Source of the DNA: Symbiodinium natans
Taxonomy: Eukaryota; Sar; Dinophyceae; Suessiales; Symbiodiniaceae
Assembly (NCBI GenBank): GCA_905221605.1
Contig: CAJNDS010002201.1
Location: 281,022-345,021 of the forward strand
DNA: 64,000 nt
Direction: 5' to 3'
Position 1 is the first letter of the stretch, and each line of letters begins with the position of its first letter. Under the pieces are notes generated by a model. It saw only the letters and a program-made list of their open reading frames with translations, did not search any database and was not told the DNA's origin. This document shows, one piece after another, positions 35,001 through 46,052 of the stretch. A program made the position numbers and the translations under genes.

Positions 35001-35080
35001 TGCGTGTAGATGGTCTTCGTCATCTCCCCCTCTTTGACTTGTACCCGCATCATGCCGGCACCTGAATCAGCACAGTGCAT
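29091..35080 (-). CDS. IFT70: Intraflagellar transport protein 70 (IFT70/TTC30), multi-exon gene
   Basis: IFT70/TTC30 is a tetratricopeptide-repeat subunit of the IFT-B complex that carries cargo along the flagellar axoneme. Translated minus-strand pieces follow the known protein in order: the N-terminal TPR (MTKTIYTHIMEQKYDKAV, about 35020), EIDEYKIYHA (34360), QSLIKAGLYEEA (34250), DQCHPDSEEG (33940), ALKHIAEIIERGVRDHPEL (33400), SVGNTSVLRETALIEAFNL (33000), DEKPTEGFRKLNFLLNQQ (32590), AADILAENAELTYK (32100), KIYWELENYSMV (31220) and FGISRIIKSL (29840). Phase-checked exons: ..-32351, 32136-32060, 31918-.., ..-31426, 31260-31207, 30963-30908, 30809-30674, 30400-.., 30268-30239, 30027-30001, 29888-29820, 29743-29709, 29567-29508, 29421-... 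More than 20 exons in all; several N-terminal joins are unresolved. The stop is at 29091. The ATG at 35080 is the first in frame, but an upstream exon is possible. The frame looks intact. Confidence 0.93.
30183..30194. repeat. Poly-G tract in an IFT70 intron
   Basis: A run of about 10-12 G, within the intron between exons 30268-30239 and 30027-30001. Confidence 0.85.
31954..32009. repeat. G-rich tract in an IFT70 intron
   Basis: GGGGGGGCGGGG units and a run of about 20 G. It lies inside the GA-AG intron 32059-31919. Confidence 0.9.
32176..32214 (+). repeat. Interstitial TTTAGGG repeats inside an IFT70 intron
   Basis: About five units, including a GGCTTAGGG variant. They lie within the intron at 32350-32137, whose borders are fixed by the protein frame on both sides. 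Relative to the gene the array reads CCCTAAA. Confidence 0.9.
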
Positions 35081-35283
35081 GAATTTGGGAAGCTGCAGTG
35101 AATCAAAAACTCAAAAGCAGCCATCACGCAAATCAAAGTGCTGCACCAGGGTGACACCTTCCACGCTTCTGCCAGACCCTACAACTTACTGGGGTTTACC
35201 TCCAAATTCTACATGACCACATGACCCTCAATCTCAATTCTTTCTGAAGTTGGCGGAGACGCCGGGGCAGAGGGGCGAGACTT

Positions 35284-36433
35284 TTGCTCGCTAGGCCTCG
35301 GAGCACAAAGGAATATCTGCGCCGCCAAGCTGCTGTGGCTGTGACATGTTTAGCTGAGGCAACTAAAGTTTCTGAAGCGGGTAGACTTTTGCAGAGCCTC
35401 TTCGAGTGCTCTGCGGATTGTCCAAGTTCCCCTAACTGGGCACGAAGCATGACCATGGAAACGAAGCATGACCGGTGGGGAAACTTTCAGGATGCCAAGA
35501 GCTTCAGTTCTTGCCACTTGTTGGAGCTCGCAACCACAATTCTTCAGGGTCGAAGCATGAAAGTGACAGAAGCACATACTGGCAATAGCAACGCAAGTGC
35601 AAGCAGAAAGCAAACACAGCAAGCTGCCAACTCCGAGACTTCTTGGACAATAAGTATAAGGATCACATCATGCCAGAGATCTCACACGGTGAGTGATGAA
35701 AGCCAAACTTGGAGCAGCGCCGGCGCCGAGGGAGCGGGTTTCACGGCCCTACTCTGAGCCCGCGTTGGCTGCGAGAGGATGCGAGAGGCTAACTTGTCAG
35801 ACAAGACTGCAGACACCAGGCGTGCGCGTGCGCACCGTCAGAATCAGGAAAGCAATGGCTCCAACTACGAACAAACAACAAAGTACTGGGGTCAGCTGCA
35901 CAAGGCACAGGAGCAGGCACAGGCTGCCTGGCATGCAAGAATCAGATCCTGGAACCGCTTCATGCAACGTGCAACGGCCTTGCAGTGCGTAACGAGCTCA
36001 AGACAAAGCTCAAAGCGGGCCCATGCGACAGCGGCGGCAGCATGAAACTTCCCTGAGCAGACTTTGGGCAGGTTTTGTGAGTATGGTCGAATGCCCCATA
36101 CCAGTGATTACCAGTATTCCAAGACAGTTGTGTGCTCTGCAGAATCAGGAACTCGATGTGTACACGCAGCGGAGCCAGCTTGAACAAGGCTTTCTTCCGT
36201 GGGGAAGAAACAGGCAGCAGCATGCTTCCCACCGTTACTTGAAGGCCTGGAGTTGCCACCAGCCATATTGCTGCGTGCAGATGCGCACATCCCCTCCCCA
36301 AGACCGACCCAGGCCCTGGCCGCAGGGCTTGGACAGAAGTCTGGCGTACTGGGGAAAAGCGCCTCGGTTCTCAAGCGCGGCCCGAGTGCATTTTTTTTGC
36401 CAAAGATTTGGAGAAGCGATGGGGCACAACTAG
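35284..36433 (+). CDS. Candidate divergent plus-strand gene, unknown product
   Basis: About 200 bp upstream of the IFT70 start and on the opposite strand, a 157-codon frame (35284-35757) reads KEYLRRQAAVAVTCLAEATK and on through a Ser/Thr/Gln-rich tail. It is followed by ANLSDKTADTRRARAHRQNQ at 35784-36045 and LQNQELDVYTQRSQLEQGF at 36140-36200 in other frames. Composition is polar and coding-like. If real, this is the only head-to-head pair in the window. No domain recognised. Confidence 0.35.
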
Positions 36434-36565
36434 GGGATATTCGTTAACTTGTAGTCAGGGTCGAAAGAGGAGAATGAGCTCTGCACGGCCGGAGTCGCAG
36501 ATGAGCTAGGCTCCCGTTCCGTTGAGAACGACCTCACCAGGCATGGCCTATATTGCTACATATTG

Positions 36566-37313
36566 CTACGTGTTACGGTAGCTGCCAGCTTTGCCAGCCT
36601 TGAAATCGCTGGCCTGCCCGAGGATCCGGCTCCAACGACATCTGTGAGCCTGATCGCTGCCTACAGTATCCCCAGGAGGGCGGCGCCTCACGTGAGCAAC
36701 AGACGTAAGCTGCGCTGCACTTTGCTTCGCCCTGCCCGCCGATGTGCCGGGCAACGTGCCCTTCAAATCATCTCGAACAGGCGCATCCCCTCGATAACCA
36801 GCCTCTCCGACAGCTGGCGAGGTCAAGGCAGGCGGCCTGGGAAGGGCTTGAGACAGTTGGGGATCCTTGGCGCTCCTTGCTCCTGACACGGAAAAGCGTC
36901 ATCGTATATTACGCAGTTGTTCTTGCGGACGGTGCGTTTTTTTTGTTGCAGCAGATGTGTTGTGGGCGCAGACCGCTCTTGCTCGCTCGCTGGCTCACCC
37001 GCCCATCGAGCAGGTTGCTGCATTCATGGCTGCATGTGCGTGCGCATTGATGAGCTTCAATGGCCGAATATAAACTGCTAGGACCTTCGCGACTTCCCAA
37101 CACTTCTACTCTAGGGGCAGGACTCTGGCGAGGACGGTTCCAAGCGGCTCGGCAACGACCTGCAACATACCCAGAAGCTTTGGCAGGATTCGGCAGGATC
37201 ATTGGTTTGGCAACTCTTCCCCTCAAGGTGAGCCTCAGAGAGGCTTCATTAAGAATTGTAAGAGTCGCATAAAGGAGGATCTTTGCGTCGTTCCAAGAAG
37301 ATGCTTGGCTCAC
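36566..37313 (-). CDS. Candidate exons, unknown product
   Basis: The minus frame at 37313-36930 reads SQASSWNDAKILLYATLTIL, then NPAKASGYVAGRCRAAWNRP and SREGPSSLYSAIEAHQCART, a balanced composition. A second at 36889-36566 is Pro/Ala/Arg-rich and also open on the other strand. Function unknown. Confidence 0.3.
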
Positions 37314-37751
37314 GGCGGTGCCCGATAGACGCTGCAGCCGCCAGAGCCTACACCTTGGGTTGCAAGGACCCCCCCCTCCATGTGCCCTTTCACCAACGCA
37401 TCTAGCCTGCGCAACAATCCCACGCCAAGATAGAATCCGGGCCCCCGCGGTGTGCTAGAGTGGACTCGTACGCCTGCGGCCTGAAAAGGCGGAAGCTTTT
37501 GCAGCAGTCGAGTCGGCAGCAAGAAGGAGGCTCTTCAGGCTTTCTCTGAGTCTTCCAACCAGCGCTTGCAAACCTCTTTCGTCAAGATATGACCCACATG
37601 TGGAAGCTTCCGGCGCAATAGAATGTTCATGTGGAAGCCGGCCTCCACATGGAGGTCACATCGGCACTATCGGCAACCTCATCGTACTGGCATACGCGTG
37701 CGAACCTTTTGGCATGCGGCCAGCTTTCTCCGACACGTTCCATCACCAACA

Positions 37752-38316
37752 TCAACGAGCCACAAACTGAACGATGCAAAAGCGCATTGGATCTGAGACG
37801 GGCACGGCCGTGCCAATTGGCGCCAGAGGACCTCGCAGGGACACGCAGTCAGAACCGATGAAACCGGCCTTCACCCGAAGCCTCCTCCCTGACACCAGCC
37901 CTCCTGCCCCAAACATTTGCATGAATGTGACCTTTGCCCAAGAGCCAGACCCGGACGCTTTGGCAGAGGTGGGGGCACCGAAGGCGGGGCATTCCACCTT
38001 GCAGCTGCAGTAAGGGGAATCGGCTGCGCAGTATCTCGGTCAAGAATAGCAATTTGCCTGTCCGCTGGCCTGCTTGTCTAACTGAGTCTAACTGGCGCTT
38101 TGAATGCGTGAACTGGTCGCAGGGAAGATATTTCTTTGGGGCACCTGTGGTCCTGGAGCCTTCTCGATTCAACTGGCCGAACATGCCGAACTTGTGTTCT
38201 TGGTTTGGCAGCCTTGTCTTTGGCCTACAGCTGCTGCAGGCGCTCGTTTGTTCTGTTGAACGGGACAGTTGAAGTTCAAGGTTGACCATGCCAACTCTCG
38301 CACATGCGCACGGCAA
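37752..38316. other. Coding-like sequence, strand uncertain
   Basis: At 37774-38013 the plus strand reads QKRIGSETGTAVPIGARGPR and on to TFAQEPDPDALAEVGAPKAG. The minus strand over 37997-37752 reads APTSAKASGSGSWAKVTFMQ and a glycine-rich stretch. Both are open. No family recognised. Confidence 0.25.
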
Positions 38317-38699
38317 GACACTTAGGGGTTTGGGGAGTACGGATTGCGCATTTGGGATTTCCAGCTTGAAGCATGATAGTTTTGTTGCTGCTTCCCTGCG
38401 CGTTCCATCTCCTTTCAGGATCTTTTGGATTTTCTTTCAGGTTCCACACCTCCTAGGGCAGTTTGCGCATTTTATGCCGTGTCGGCGCGTGCCCAGGCAT
38501 GCGTACAAGAGCCCAAGACGCAATGCATCAGTCATGGTCATTCTGGAGGTGTCTTCTGCGCTCCCGGCATAGAGGGGCGAGACTCCACTGTCACTGGCAT
38601 CTCCTGCGTCAGTGCCGGCGGCTGATGACAGCAAGGTCTACACTGAAACTCCCCGGCACCAAGCCCCACTCAAACCCTTGTGTGGCGCAAATAGGGTCT

Positions 38700-39200
38700 A
38701 GCTAGCAGTTGCCAAGCTAGCCCCAATTTGAACCCCCTGCGGCCCCTACTTAGCAGAATTGCTCGTTCATTGCATAAACAATTTAAATTTACTCCACGGG
38801 GCTCCCCTAGACTGGAATTATCTAGCCTGGATGTAGCTTTCTATGTAAGTAGATGTTATTCCTGGCCTGTGCAAATTACTGAATACATTTAAATACATTT
38901 AGTGTCCACCACTGGGCTCCCCCTGGATCTTAAGCTATAAAACCATCTAAACTCTCAAATTGCGGGACCTCAAATGAGCCTCCCTCCCAGAGTTCAAATT
39001 TAAAAGTATTCAAGTCACATAAGTCCGAGGCCTCCATTAGGCTCCCCGTGGCTTGCAATGATTTTCTTCATTCTTCAAGCGATTTCACGCAGGAGCCCCG
39101 AATTTAACCTATCAAACTTAATTCCTGGCCTCCACTAGGCCCCCCAGAATGTAACTGACTTACGCAAGTGAACAATGTATAGGGACGGGGCCTGTCGGAG
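38700..39200. repeat. Degenerate repeats with a CTCCACNAGGCTCCCC core, about 110-bp spacing
   Basis: Four related cores occur near 38796 (CCACGGGGCTCCCC), 38907 (CCACTGGGCTCCCCC), 39030 (CCATTAGGCTCCCCG) and 39130 (CCACTAGGCCCCCCA), separated by AT-rich spacers with ATTTAAAT. No gene is seen in this stretch. Confidence 0.5.
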
Positions 39201-39239
39201 GGTTCTGTGAAAATATTCAATGCCAGCTACATGTTGCAA

Positions 39240-39575
39240 AATATTCTTTATTCAGGTCGAGGCTATTTTTGCTGCGCACCGCTTTGGCTTGTGTCTCTTG
39301 TCTGTTGCTTTTCTTTGCGGTCGTCGACGGCGCACCACCACCGCAAAGCAAAAACAAAACTCGTTCTGATAGGCCGATAGGCTAGGGGCGCATGTTCGTT
39401 TTTTGCTGTGTGGTCCGTGTGAGGCCGAAGCACTTTTACCGTGCAGTCGTTTGTGCTGTGCAGGCTAGGGCCACGCTTTCTTTTTTGCTGCGCGGTCGTT
39501 TTTTTGTGCGGCCGAGCGGCCTAGGCTCGAATGTTTTTGTTGCTGAGCGGTCGTCTCCCGGTTCGAGGTTCTGAG
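39240..39575. repeat. Degenerate repeats with TTTTTGCTGCGCGGTCG core
   Basis: Related units appear near 39265 (TTTTTGCTGCGCACCG), 39400 (TTTTTTGCTGTGTGGTCC), 39480 (TTTTTTGCTGCGCGGTCG) and 39535 (GTTGCTGAGCGGTCG), often preceded by a TAGG block. Spacing is 60-130 bp. No gene is seen. Confidence 0.5.
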
Positions 39576-39906
39576 TTGAAACGCAAGTCCTCATCATGGC
39601 ATCATCACCTTTACCGCTTGCACGGCAGAGAAACAGAGCCGGGGCGCTTAGGGGGACATTTGCAAACACATCGCATCACCCCCGTTTGGGTGGGAGACAA
39701 GTCTTCTTTGTGTTTGTTCTTATTTTTTCCCTCCTCTCTCTCTCTCTCTCTCAGAGTCAGAGTGCGAAAAGGGCTAAACCATTTGCGCCGTGCGCAACCA
39801 TGCGTAAGCACACCATGCAGCTGGCGGTGTCTCCGTGCAGGTCCTTGCACTTAACCACGCAGAGACTCTCTAAGACACAGGATGCAAAAAATTAGGTGCC
39901 CAACTA

Positions 39907-41248
39907 TCACGTCAATGCAGTCTTTGCTGCTTTCGGGGCAGTCGTCCAACCAGTAAGTAGACCCATAAATTGTTCTGCTGCAATTCGGCAGTATGCTTGC
40001 CCTCGAGGGATCCTGTTTCCGCTTGCTTGATCAGCTAAAGTTTTGTGGAGTGGGGTAAGAATCAAGTTTTGCAGCATGAGTCGTGTGACATCTATTCTCG
40101 CCAGCATTACTCGAGAAAAATCGCAGGCAGTCATTGGCAGTCAACGCGTCCTGCACTTCGCCGGCGGTGCTGTTGTGCTCGCTCGCAGAGCCTATTGCTC
40201 AGTTGGGGGACAGCTTCTGGAAAACCTGCTATTTTGCTGGGCTGTTTGCATGGTCCTGAACTGGCTGTTGTCAAGAGGTCTGCCAAGTCTCGCATGGATT
40301 TTGGGGCGCTAGATCCTACATATGCCTGCAACCCTGGTGCCGCGGCTCTGCATCTTTCAGAGCCTCAGAGCTATCAGCGCAGCACTTGTGGGCAAGGCCT
40401 TCATCCAAGCCTTCCAGACACTCTCGCCGCCTTCAGAAGACGGGCATGCCAGTGGATTGGGGATCAGCATTCTGTGAATTAGGCCTGAAATTAACAGGAG
40501 TCGGAAGAAAGGCCACAGCGACACGCTCTTGCAGATTTCGGACACACAGCGGTCATGACTCAACCACCCACTAGGCCTTTCTTCTTCCAGGTCATCCAGT
40601 AGCCCTCGCAAATTCAGGCTCGGCTCGACACAGCGGCGCAACCCCTAAGCCTTTACTTGAGGCTTCCATTCGACACAGCTCAGCTGCTTGCGTGCTGCTG
40701 TTCCGCTCGACACTGTGCGGATAATGGAGATGGACTGCTCCTGAGCACACATCTAAACCATCCTCCATGCAACGCAGCCACCACCAACTGCAAGAGCGGA
40801 AGTTGTGGCACGCGTCTCCTCTTCCGCAGTCTCAGAATAGGAAAGGGTCACAGACCTCACGCTGCAGTTGATTTTAAGGACGGAGTTCCTCCTGGAAGTA
40901 TCTAAGAACTTGGGGTGGCTGCTTCTCGCGCTCCTCCTTGCTGTCGGAGCCTCCTGCCAGTCATCGCATTAAACCCCTGGCAGATGCTGCAGGCCCTGCA
41001 CAAAGGAAGGAAAGGAGCAGGGATCCTGCCTTTTTGGCGAGGATAGTCCGCCTGTCAATGTTTCGGATCATGGTGCCTCCTGATGCCTCATGATGCTTCA
41101 TGCTGGGGCCAGGCTGTGCATGCAGAAGGCAGGAACCGCTTTGATTCGTCTGGGTTCTCGCGGCCTCCTTCTTTGAGCTGCCAGTGCCGTTCGCAACTGA
41201 GCAGCTGCGGAACTCGCGAAACTGTCTTGGCCAATTCCGTACATACAA
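39907..41248 (-). CDS. Candidate exon series downstream of the ABC gene, unknown product
   Basis: Minus-strand pieces: 41248-40961 (NWPRQFREFRSCSVANGTGS ... SGGTMIRNIDRRTILAKKAG), 40625-40490 (SLNLRGLLDDLEEERPSGWL, then DRCVSEICKSV), 40331-40180 (SAPKSMRDLADLLTTASSGP) and 40134-39907 (ACDFSRVMLARIDVTRLMLQ). All are coding-like and ordered in the same direction as the ABC gene above. Joins are unsolved and no domain is recognised. Confidence 0.35.
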
Positions 41249-41481
41249 AGCATACTTTCAAGCCTCGTTGACCTTAGGGTTGCTACTCACTGCTTCATGC
41301 TTTCCACGCACCACAACCAAGTGGCAGTAGTCTCTGCAGCATGCAGCAATTAAGTGGCTAGGTTGTTGCTTGGACGCCAAGCCAACGGCTACTGCGAAGC
41401 TGCACTCTGATACACCTGCTACGCTGTGAAACAGGATGAAACAGGTGTGTGAAACCAGAATCCGCCCCTTCATCAAATTTA

Positions 41482-44463
41482 TCACGGGGACCCGTCACTG
41501 AGCGAGGACTTCGGCGACGACATCGGCTTGGCCTTCCGGCCCTTTTTTGATTCTGGGACTGGAATGACAGGGAGCTCTGCAACCACAGTGCCGTCCCCAG
41601 ACCTCCAAATGACGTCTGGCATGTGGCTATCCAGCTGCCCCTCCTCTCGCTCGGCACTGTAGAAGCAAGTGCGTGGCCTTCGCTGGTCTCGGTTTTCAGC
41701 CGAAAGAGCTACGCCTCGATTGGAGACAAACTCTCTGAGAATGCTGAAGACGAGCTCGGACTCCCGATCGTCGAAGTTCATCAGCGGCTTCTCCAGAATC
41801 ATAATCTCAGGGTTCATCACCAGGGCGCGTGCGATGTGCAGTTTGGCCTTCTCCTGGAAGGACAGCGACTCCTGCCAGCCATGCAAAGCTGAGGCCACCC
41901 GCTTGGCGCGCGCGGAGCCGTCTGGCGGGGTCCATCGAGCATGGGGCGGGGATGCCTCTGCCACCTGACTGCTCCCACAGCAGCAACAGCAGGAGCCATC
42001 CTCCGAGCCCTCCTCTTCCGAGACCGGCTCCTGTAAAATCTCGATCTCGCTCTCGGCAAGTGCTCGCGTTCGAGACATCCGAAGTTTGTCCAGAATCCAC
42101 ATCAGGCGATGTCGCTCCTCTGGATGCGAGATAGCACTGGGGTCGCCAAAGAAGAGGTTCTGCAAAGGAGAGCCATACATCAAAAAGACCTGGTGGGTAA
42201 CAAGCAGGCATCGCAGGTGTGAAGGTATGAGCACCTTCCCACTGGTGGGAGGGATTCCGCTGGCCAGCATTTTGATCAGCTTTGTCTTGCCGGAGCCATG
42301 TTGGCCGATCAAAGCGACAAGCTTGCCCTGCTCGACCGACAAGTTCACACCGTGGAACAGATCGTTGTGCATGGATGGCAACTTGAAAGCCAGGTTGTCC
42401 AAGCGTATCGGAATCATGTCAGTGCGCACCATGCCGACATTGCTTGGTATTGATAGGTGCATCAGCTTCTTCCGCTGCTCACCTGTCTCCAAAATGCGTC
42501 CGTTCACCAACTCTTTCAAGTCTCCAACATCGGTCGGCCGGTTCAAAAACACAGTCACTTCGAGCAAAGGCTCGAACTTGGCGATCACACTCTTCATCAT
42601 TGCAAACCCATCCGCGAAGTTTGAGCTGACCTCTTTGAATACGGAGATCGTCGCCAAGAACCTCAGCGAGCAAAACTCGACACGTGTGAATCAAATGACA
42701 ACTCTTGGAGCACATGGCTCCTAACAAGACATCACGCAACCAAGCAATCTCCTCTGCTGGTGTACTTAGGGCAGTTTGCGCTGTCGCATGCTGTCGGCGA
42801 AATGACAGGATAGCCCACTGAGCCCACGGCGTTCCCAGCGAAAGGGAGCCGGAAATGACTTGGGGTGAGTAGAAGCACAGGTAGAAGCCAGAGAAGAAAG
42901 GCCCCAGCCAGGTGAAGAAGAACTCGCTGCGCATGTCGTAGATCCCCAAAGGTTCCTGTACCTCTCCGAACTTAACACTAAGATGTAGTAAGATCTGTGA
43001 GGGCGCTGTGCTTTGTTGGCCTTTATTGGCCTCTATTGGCTTTATAGAAAAGGGGGCCAGGGCTTACTCGTGCATGCTCCATGCCAAGGTCTATTCCGGC
43101 TTGCCTCGGAGAGCTTGGTGACGCGAGCGGCAAACCTCTCGTTCATGGCGGGGCGCTGGAAGTAGCCGGCAATGAGCGGGTAGAACTCACTGATTGCACT
43201 CACAAGTTCAGAAACCTCCTTCTTGTATGCATCGTCTTTCTCAGGCTTTCTCAACCACACTTGGCGTAGGAGCACCCAGAAGGTCATTACCACCGGCATT
43301 GTGATTACAGCCCAGAGCATGCCTGGGTCGCTTGAGACGGCAAAGTAGTTGAGCATGACCAGCTTTCCCAGCGTCTCTAACAAAGAAGACACGTCATTGA
43401 GGCTCGACGCCAGCTCTACGGCATCTTTGTTCACGATCTTTTGGACCTCGTGCTGCGTGACCGCAGCTCGGGAATCATCGCTGAAGTTCATGTACTTCCT
43501 CATCAAGCTAGTCTGCAAGAAGAAGCTGCAGCGGCCTTCGATGTCCATCCTCGTTTTGGCCTCCCTCCACATGTGCAAGATCAGGGGAAGGCCAATATAC
43601 ATCAATCCCAGCAACTGCGCGGTTTTCTCGGGATTTTGCGGGATGAACAGCTCGTCCGAGTGGTCACCAAAGATCACATTGACCATGTACACGGAAGACA
43701 CAAGCATGAACCAAACATATGCGTTCTTGAACTGGTCAAAGAGCAAGATCACGGCAAATCGCCAGCCGTTCCCAGGCACGCGAAGCATCAGCTGGCAAAA
43801 CTCCAAAAAGAGCGGGGCGGGGTTGATGGCCTCAATGGCCTCGGGCCCCAAAGCTGCAGTCTCGGCATACGAGCTGCTTGGAAAGCTATCCCTGTCCAAG
43901 ACTTTGACACGGCAGACCTTCAGGTACTTGCCCAAAGAGCAGCCCATTGGGGCCGTCAGCACGACCTTGAACTCGAGGGTTGCAGACCAGGTCGGCGAAT
44001 CCAAAATCTCGATGTCAACGCTCTGCTGAAACTGGCCATCCTCGAAGACGACCTCACCCTCCGCGTGGACAAAACGCATTCCCGCTTTGGCAGAGCTCGC
44101 TTCTGTTTGGAAGTAGCAGCTGACGCGTCCAGCCAGCGACCCCAGACGCATGACCTTGACACTGAAGGCCTCACCCTCTTCAGCAACAAAGATTGGAGCT
44201 GCGAACTGCAGAATGTCTAAAGATTCTGCGCTGCTCGAGAGCTGAGAATCGAAGTCGTTGGAGTCCAGAGGGCTGTAATGAAAGCCATCAGTGAAGCGGA
44301 GCTCTCGGCTCTCCTGGCGCTTGGCTGTTTTCCCACCGCACACGCCCATTCTATCCGCAGCTGTTTCACTGCAGGTAGGCCGACTTGAGCCAGTGCCGCG
44401 AAAAGTGTCAAAGGCTGCGTGCGACAAAGCTGCAGTCGAACAGGAGCGGTTGCAGCAACGCAT
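41482..44463 (-). CDS. Calx-beta domain fused to an ABC half-transporter with degenerate ATPase
   Basis: Three exons (44463-43105, 42961-42831, 42661-41482), joined by GC-AG introns of 143 and 169 bp, give 889 residues from the first ATG. A second ATG at 44349 begins MGVCGGK, an N-myristoylation-like start, and would give 851. Residues about 80-195 form a Calx-beta domain (FVAEEGEAFSVKVMR, VDIEILD, CRVKVLDRD), best known from Na/Ca exchangers and integrins. An ABC-type membrane domain follows, with hydrophobic segments near residues 235-265, 285-305, 375-400 and in exon 2, and a conserved coupling-helix-like stretch around FSDDSRAAVTQHEV. Exon 3 holds the nucleotide-binding domain: Walker A GQHGSGKTK and signature LSFQEKAKLHIARAL. 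Walker B reads IMILEKP, with lysine where the catalytic glutamate should be, and no H-loop histidine is visible. It may be a pseudo-ATPase, a heterodimer partner or a regulator. Confidence 0.85.
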
Positions 44464-45000
44464 GACGCCAGTCTGTGCGCCAAGACTTCACCCAGTCACT
44501 AAGGCCTGCGTGGGCGGAGGCACCGGCTCCTGCACCAGCGACATGTCTCAGCTGAACAAATCGCCCTACCTGGTGTTTCTGTCAAAACGGATTGCACGAG
44601 CCGTGTCAGGCTACCGGGCCGGGGTTTGAACACATGTCTCCTGTAAGAATGCGCCTCACAACTGGCCAAGCCCTAATGTAGACCGTCAATGCGTAAGAGA
44701 TCTCACAACTCATGACACTTGGCACATCCTGGCACACGCTGATGTGTGCGCGCTCCGCGATGTGTACCTCTCCCTAGCGATGCTGCGCAAAGCGAAGCCT
44801 TGTACCACAAAGTTGAAAAAAGTGAGATGCGCCTGCTCCCAACACACACAACACCAAGCCAGCCGAATCATACCAGCCAAACAAAACGTGTGCACATCTG
44901 CTTGCTCTGCGGAGTGTTCACTGTTCCATGTATTCGTGATGGTCAGTGTTGTTCTTACTCTCCTGCTTGAGACACCAAACCGACCATAAGCTCCTTCCCA

Positions 45001-45527
45001 ATGATGCGCATGCTACGGAGATGTCCATCCCTCAGCGGGCTCAGCGACATCACAGCCGCTCTATCTACCACGAGTATCACCACAAAGCCTTTTGCAACTG
45101 AAACGACTTGGCTCGAGCAGTTTTCATGCGTGCTGGCTCGTCCTAAGTCTCTCGCTCAAGACTTCAACCGTGCAGGGACTAGGCTGCTGGCGATTCAAGC
45201 ACATCCCAAGTGGTCTCCGTGCCATTTTTGTAGCTTTTGACCTGCAAGCCCCACCGAGCTCTTGGTGGTTGCGGGTGCTGCACGCCAAACAAGACTGCCG
45301 CAATCTCCACAGGCAATAACTGCGAACGGTTCAAGGGCCTATCTAAGGGTGCTGCGTGCTGCTTGGGCTGTGGTTCTGGCTTAGCACTTGCTCCTCCTGC
45401 CCTTTCCACACACCATTCAAGAAAAAAAGACAACAAAATGCTCGGAGCCAGCGATTGCATCTCGAAGAACTTATTGAAGGCAAGTTGCCGTCCACTTGCA
45501 GCGATCTTTGAAGCGAGGCTTGGATGA
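45001..45527 (+). CDS. Candidate plus-strand exons, unknown product
   Basis: Two plus frames abut: 45001-45240 (TKPFATETTWLEQFSCVLAR, then KSLAQDFNRAGTRLLAIQAH) and 45237-45527 (KTAAISTGNNCERFKGLSKG ... DNKMLGASDCISKNLLKASC). The minus strand is open over 45460-45179 as well. No motif recognised. Confidence 0.3.
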
Positions 45528-45921
45528 TGTACTACCTTCGGCGTTCACTGTGCTTCCATGTGCTGCCCCAAAGCTCTGCCAGTTGAAGTGTGCTCGACGC
45601 TCACCCGAGAACCACCAAGCGGTGAACCGCTGAGAACACGTGCAGCTTCAATGTACAGCTGTTTAGCTTGAGCTCGCGCGGCTCCGTTTTGTCATGCGGA
45701 TCTCTGGCACACATTCCCGGCAAAATCTGGCTGGCCTGCGCTCGGAGCCTGCACAGACCGCTGCGATTTCTCAACAGGCGCAGCCTAGCTTGTCCATTAC
45801 CACTTTATGATGGCAACATGTTCCGAAGTGCAACTTGTGCTGATCCCTAGCAGACTGTCAGCCTCGATGGCCTCCTCGTCAGCCTGCGGTCGGACACAGG
45901 TCTCGAAAACCATCTGGCCGG

Positions 45922-46051
45922 GGTTTAGGGTTTAGGTTTAGGGTTTAGGGTTTAGGGTTTAGGGTTTAGGGTTTAGGGTTTAGGGTTTAGGGTTTAGGGT
46001 TTAGGGTTTAGGGTTTAGGGTTTAGGGCTTAGGGTTTAGGGTTTAGGGTTT
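45922..46051 (+). repeat. Long interstitial TTTAGGG array (about 18 units)
   Basis: The largest telomere-type array in the window, almost perfect apart from one short unit near the start and one GGCTTAGGG. Coding-like plus-strand sequence follows at once. Confidence 0.95.
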
Positions 46052-46052
46052 A

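Noticed and set aside
39555-39580. GGTTCGAG, like a tRNA T-arm
   Set aside because: No matching D-arm, anticodon arm or acceptor stem nearby.
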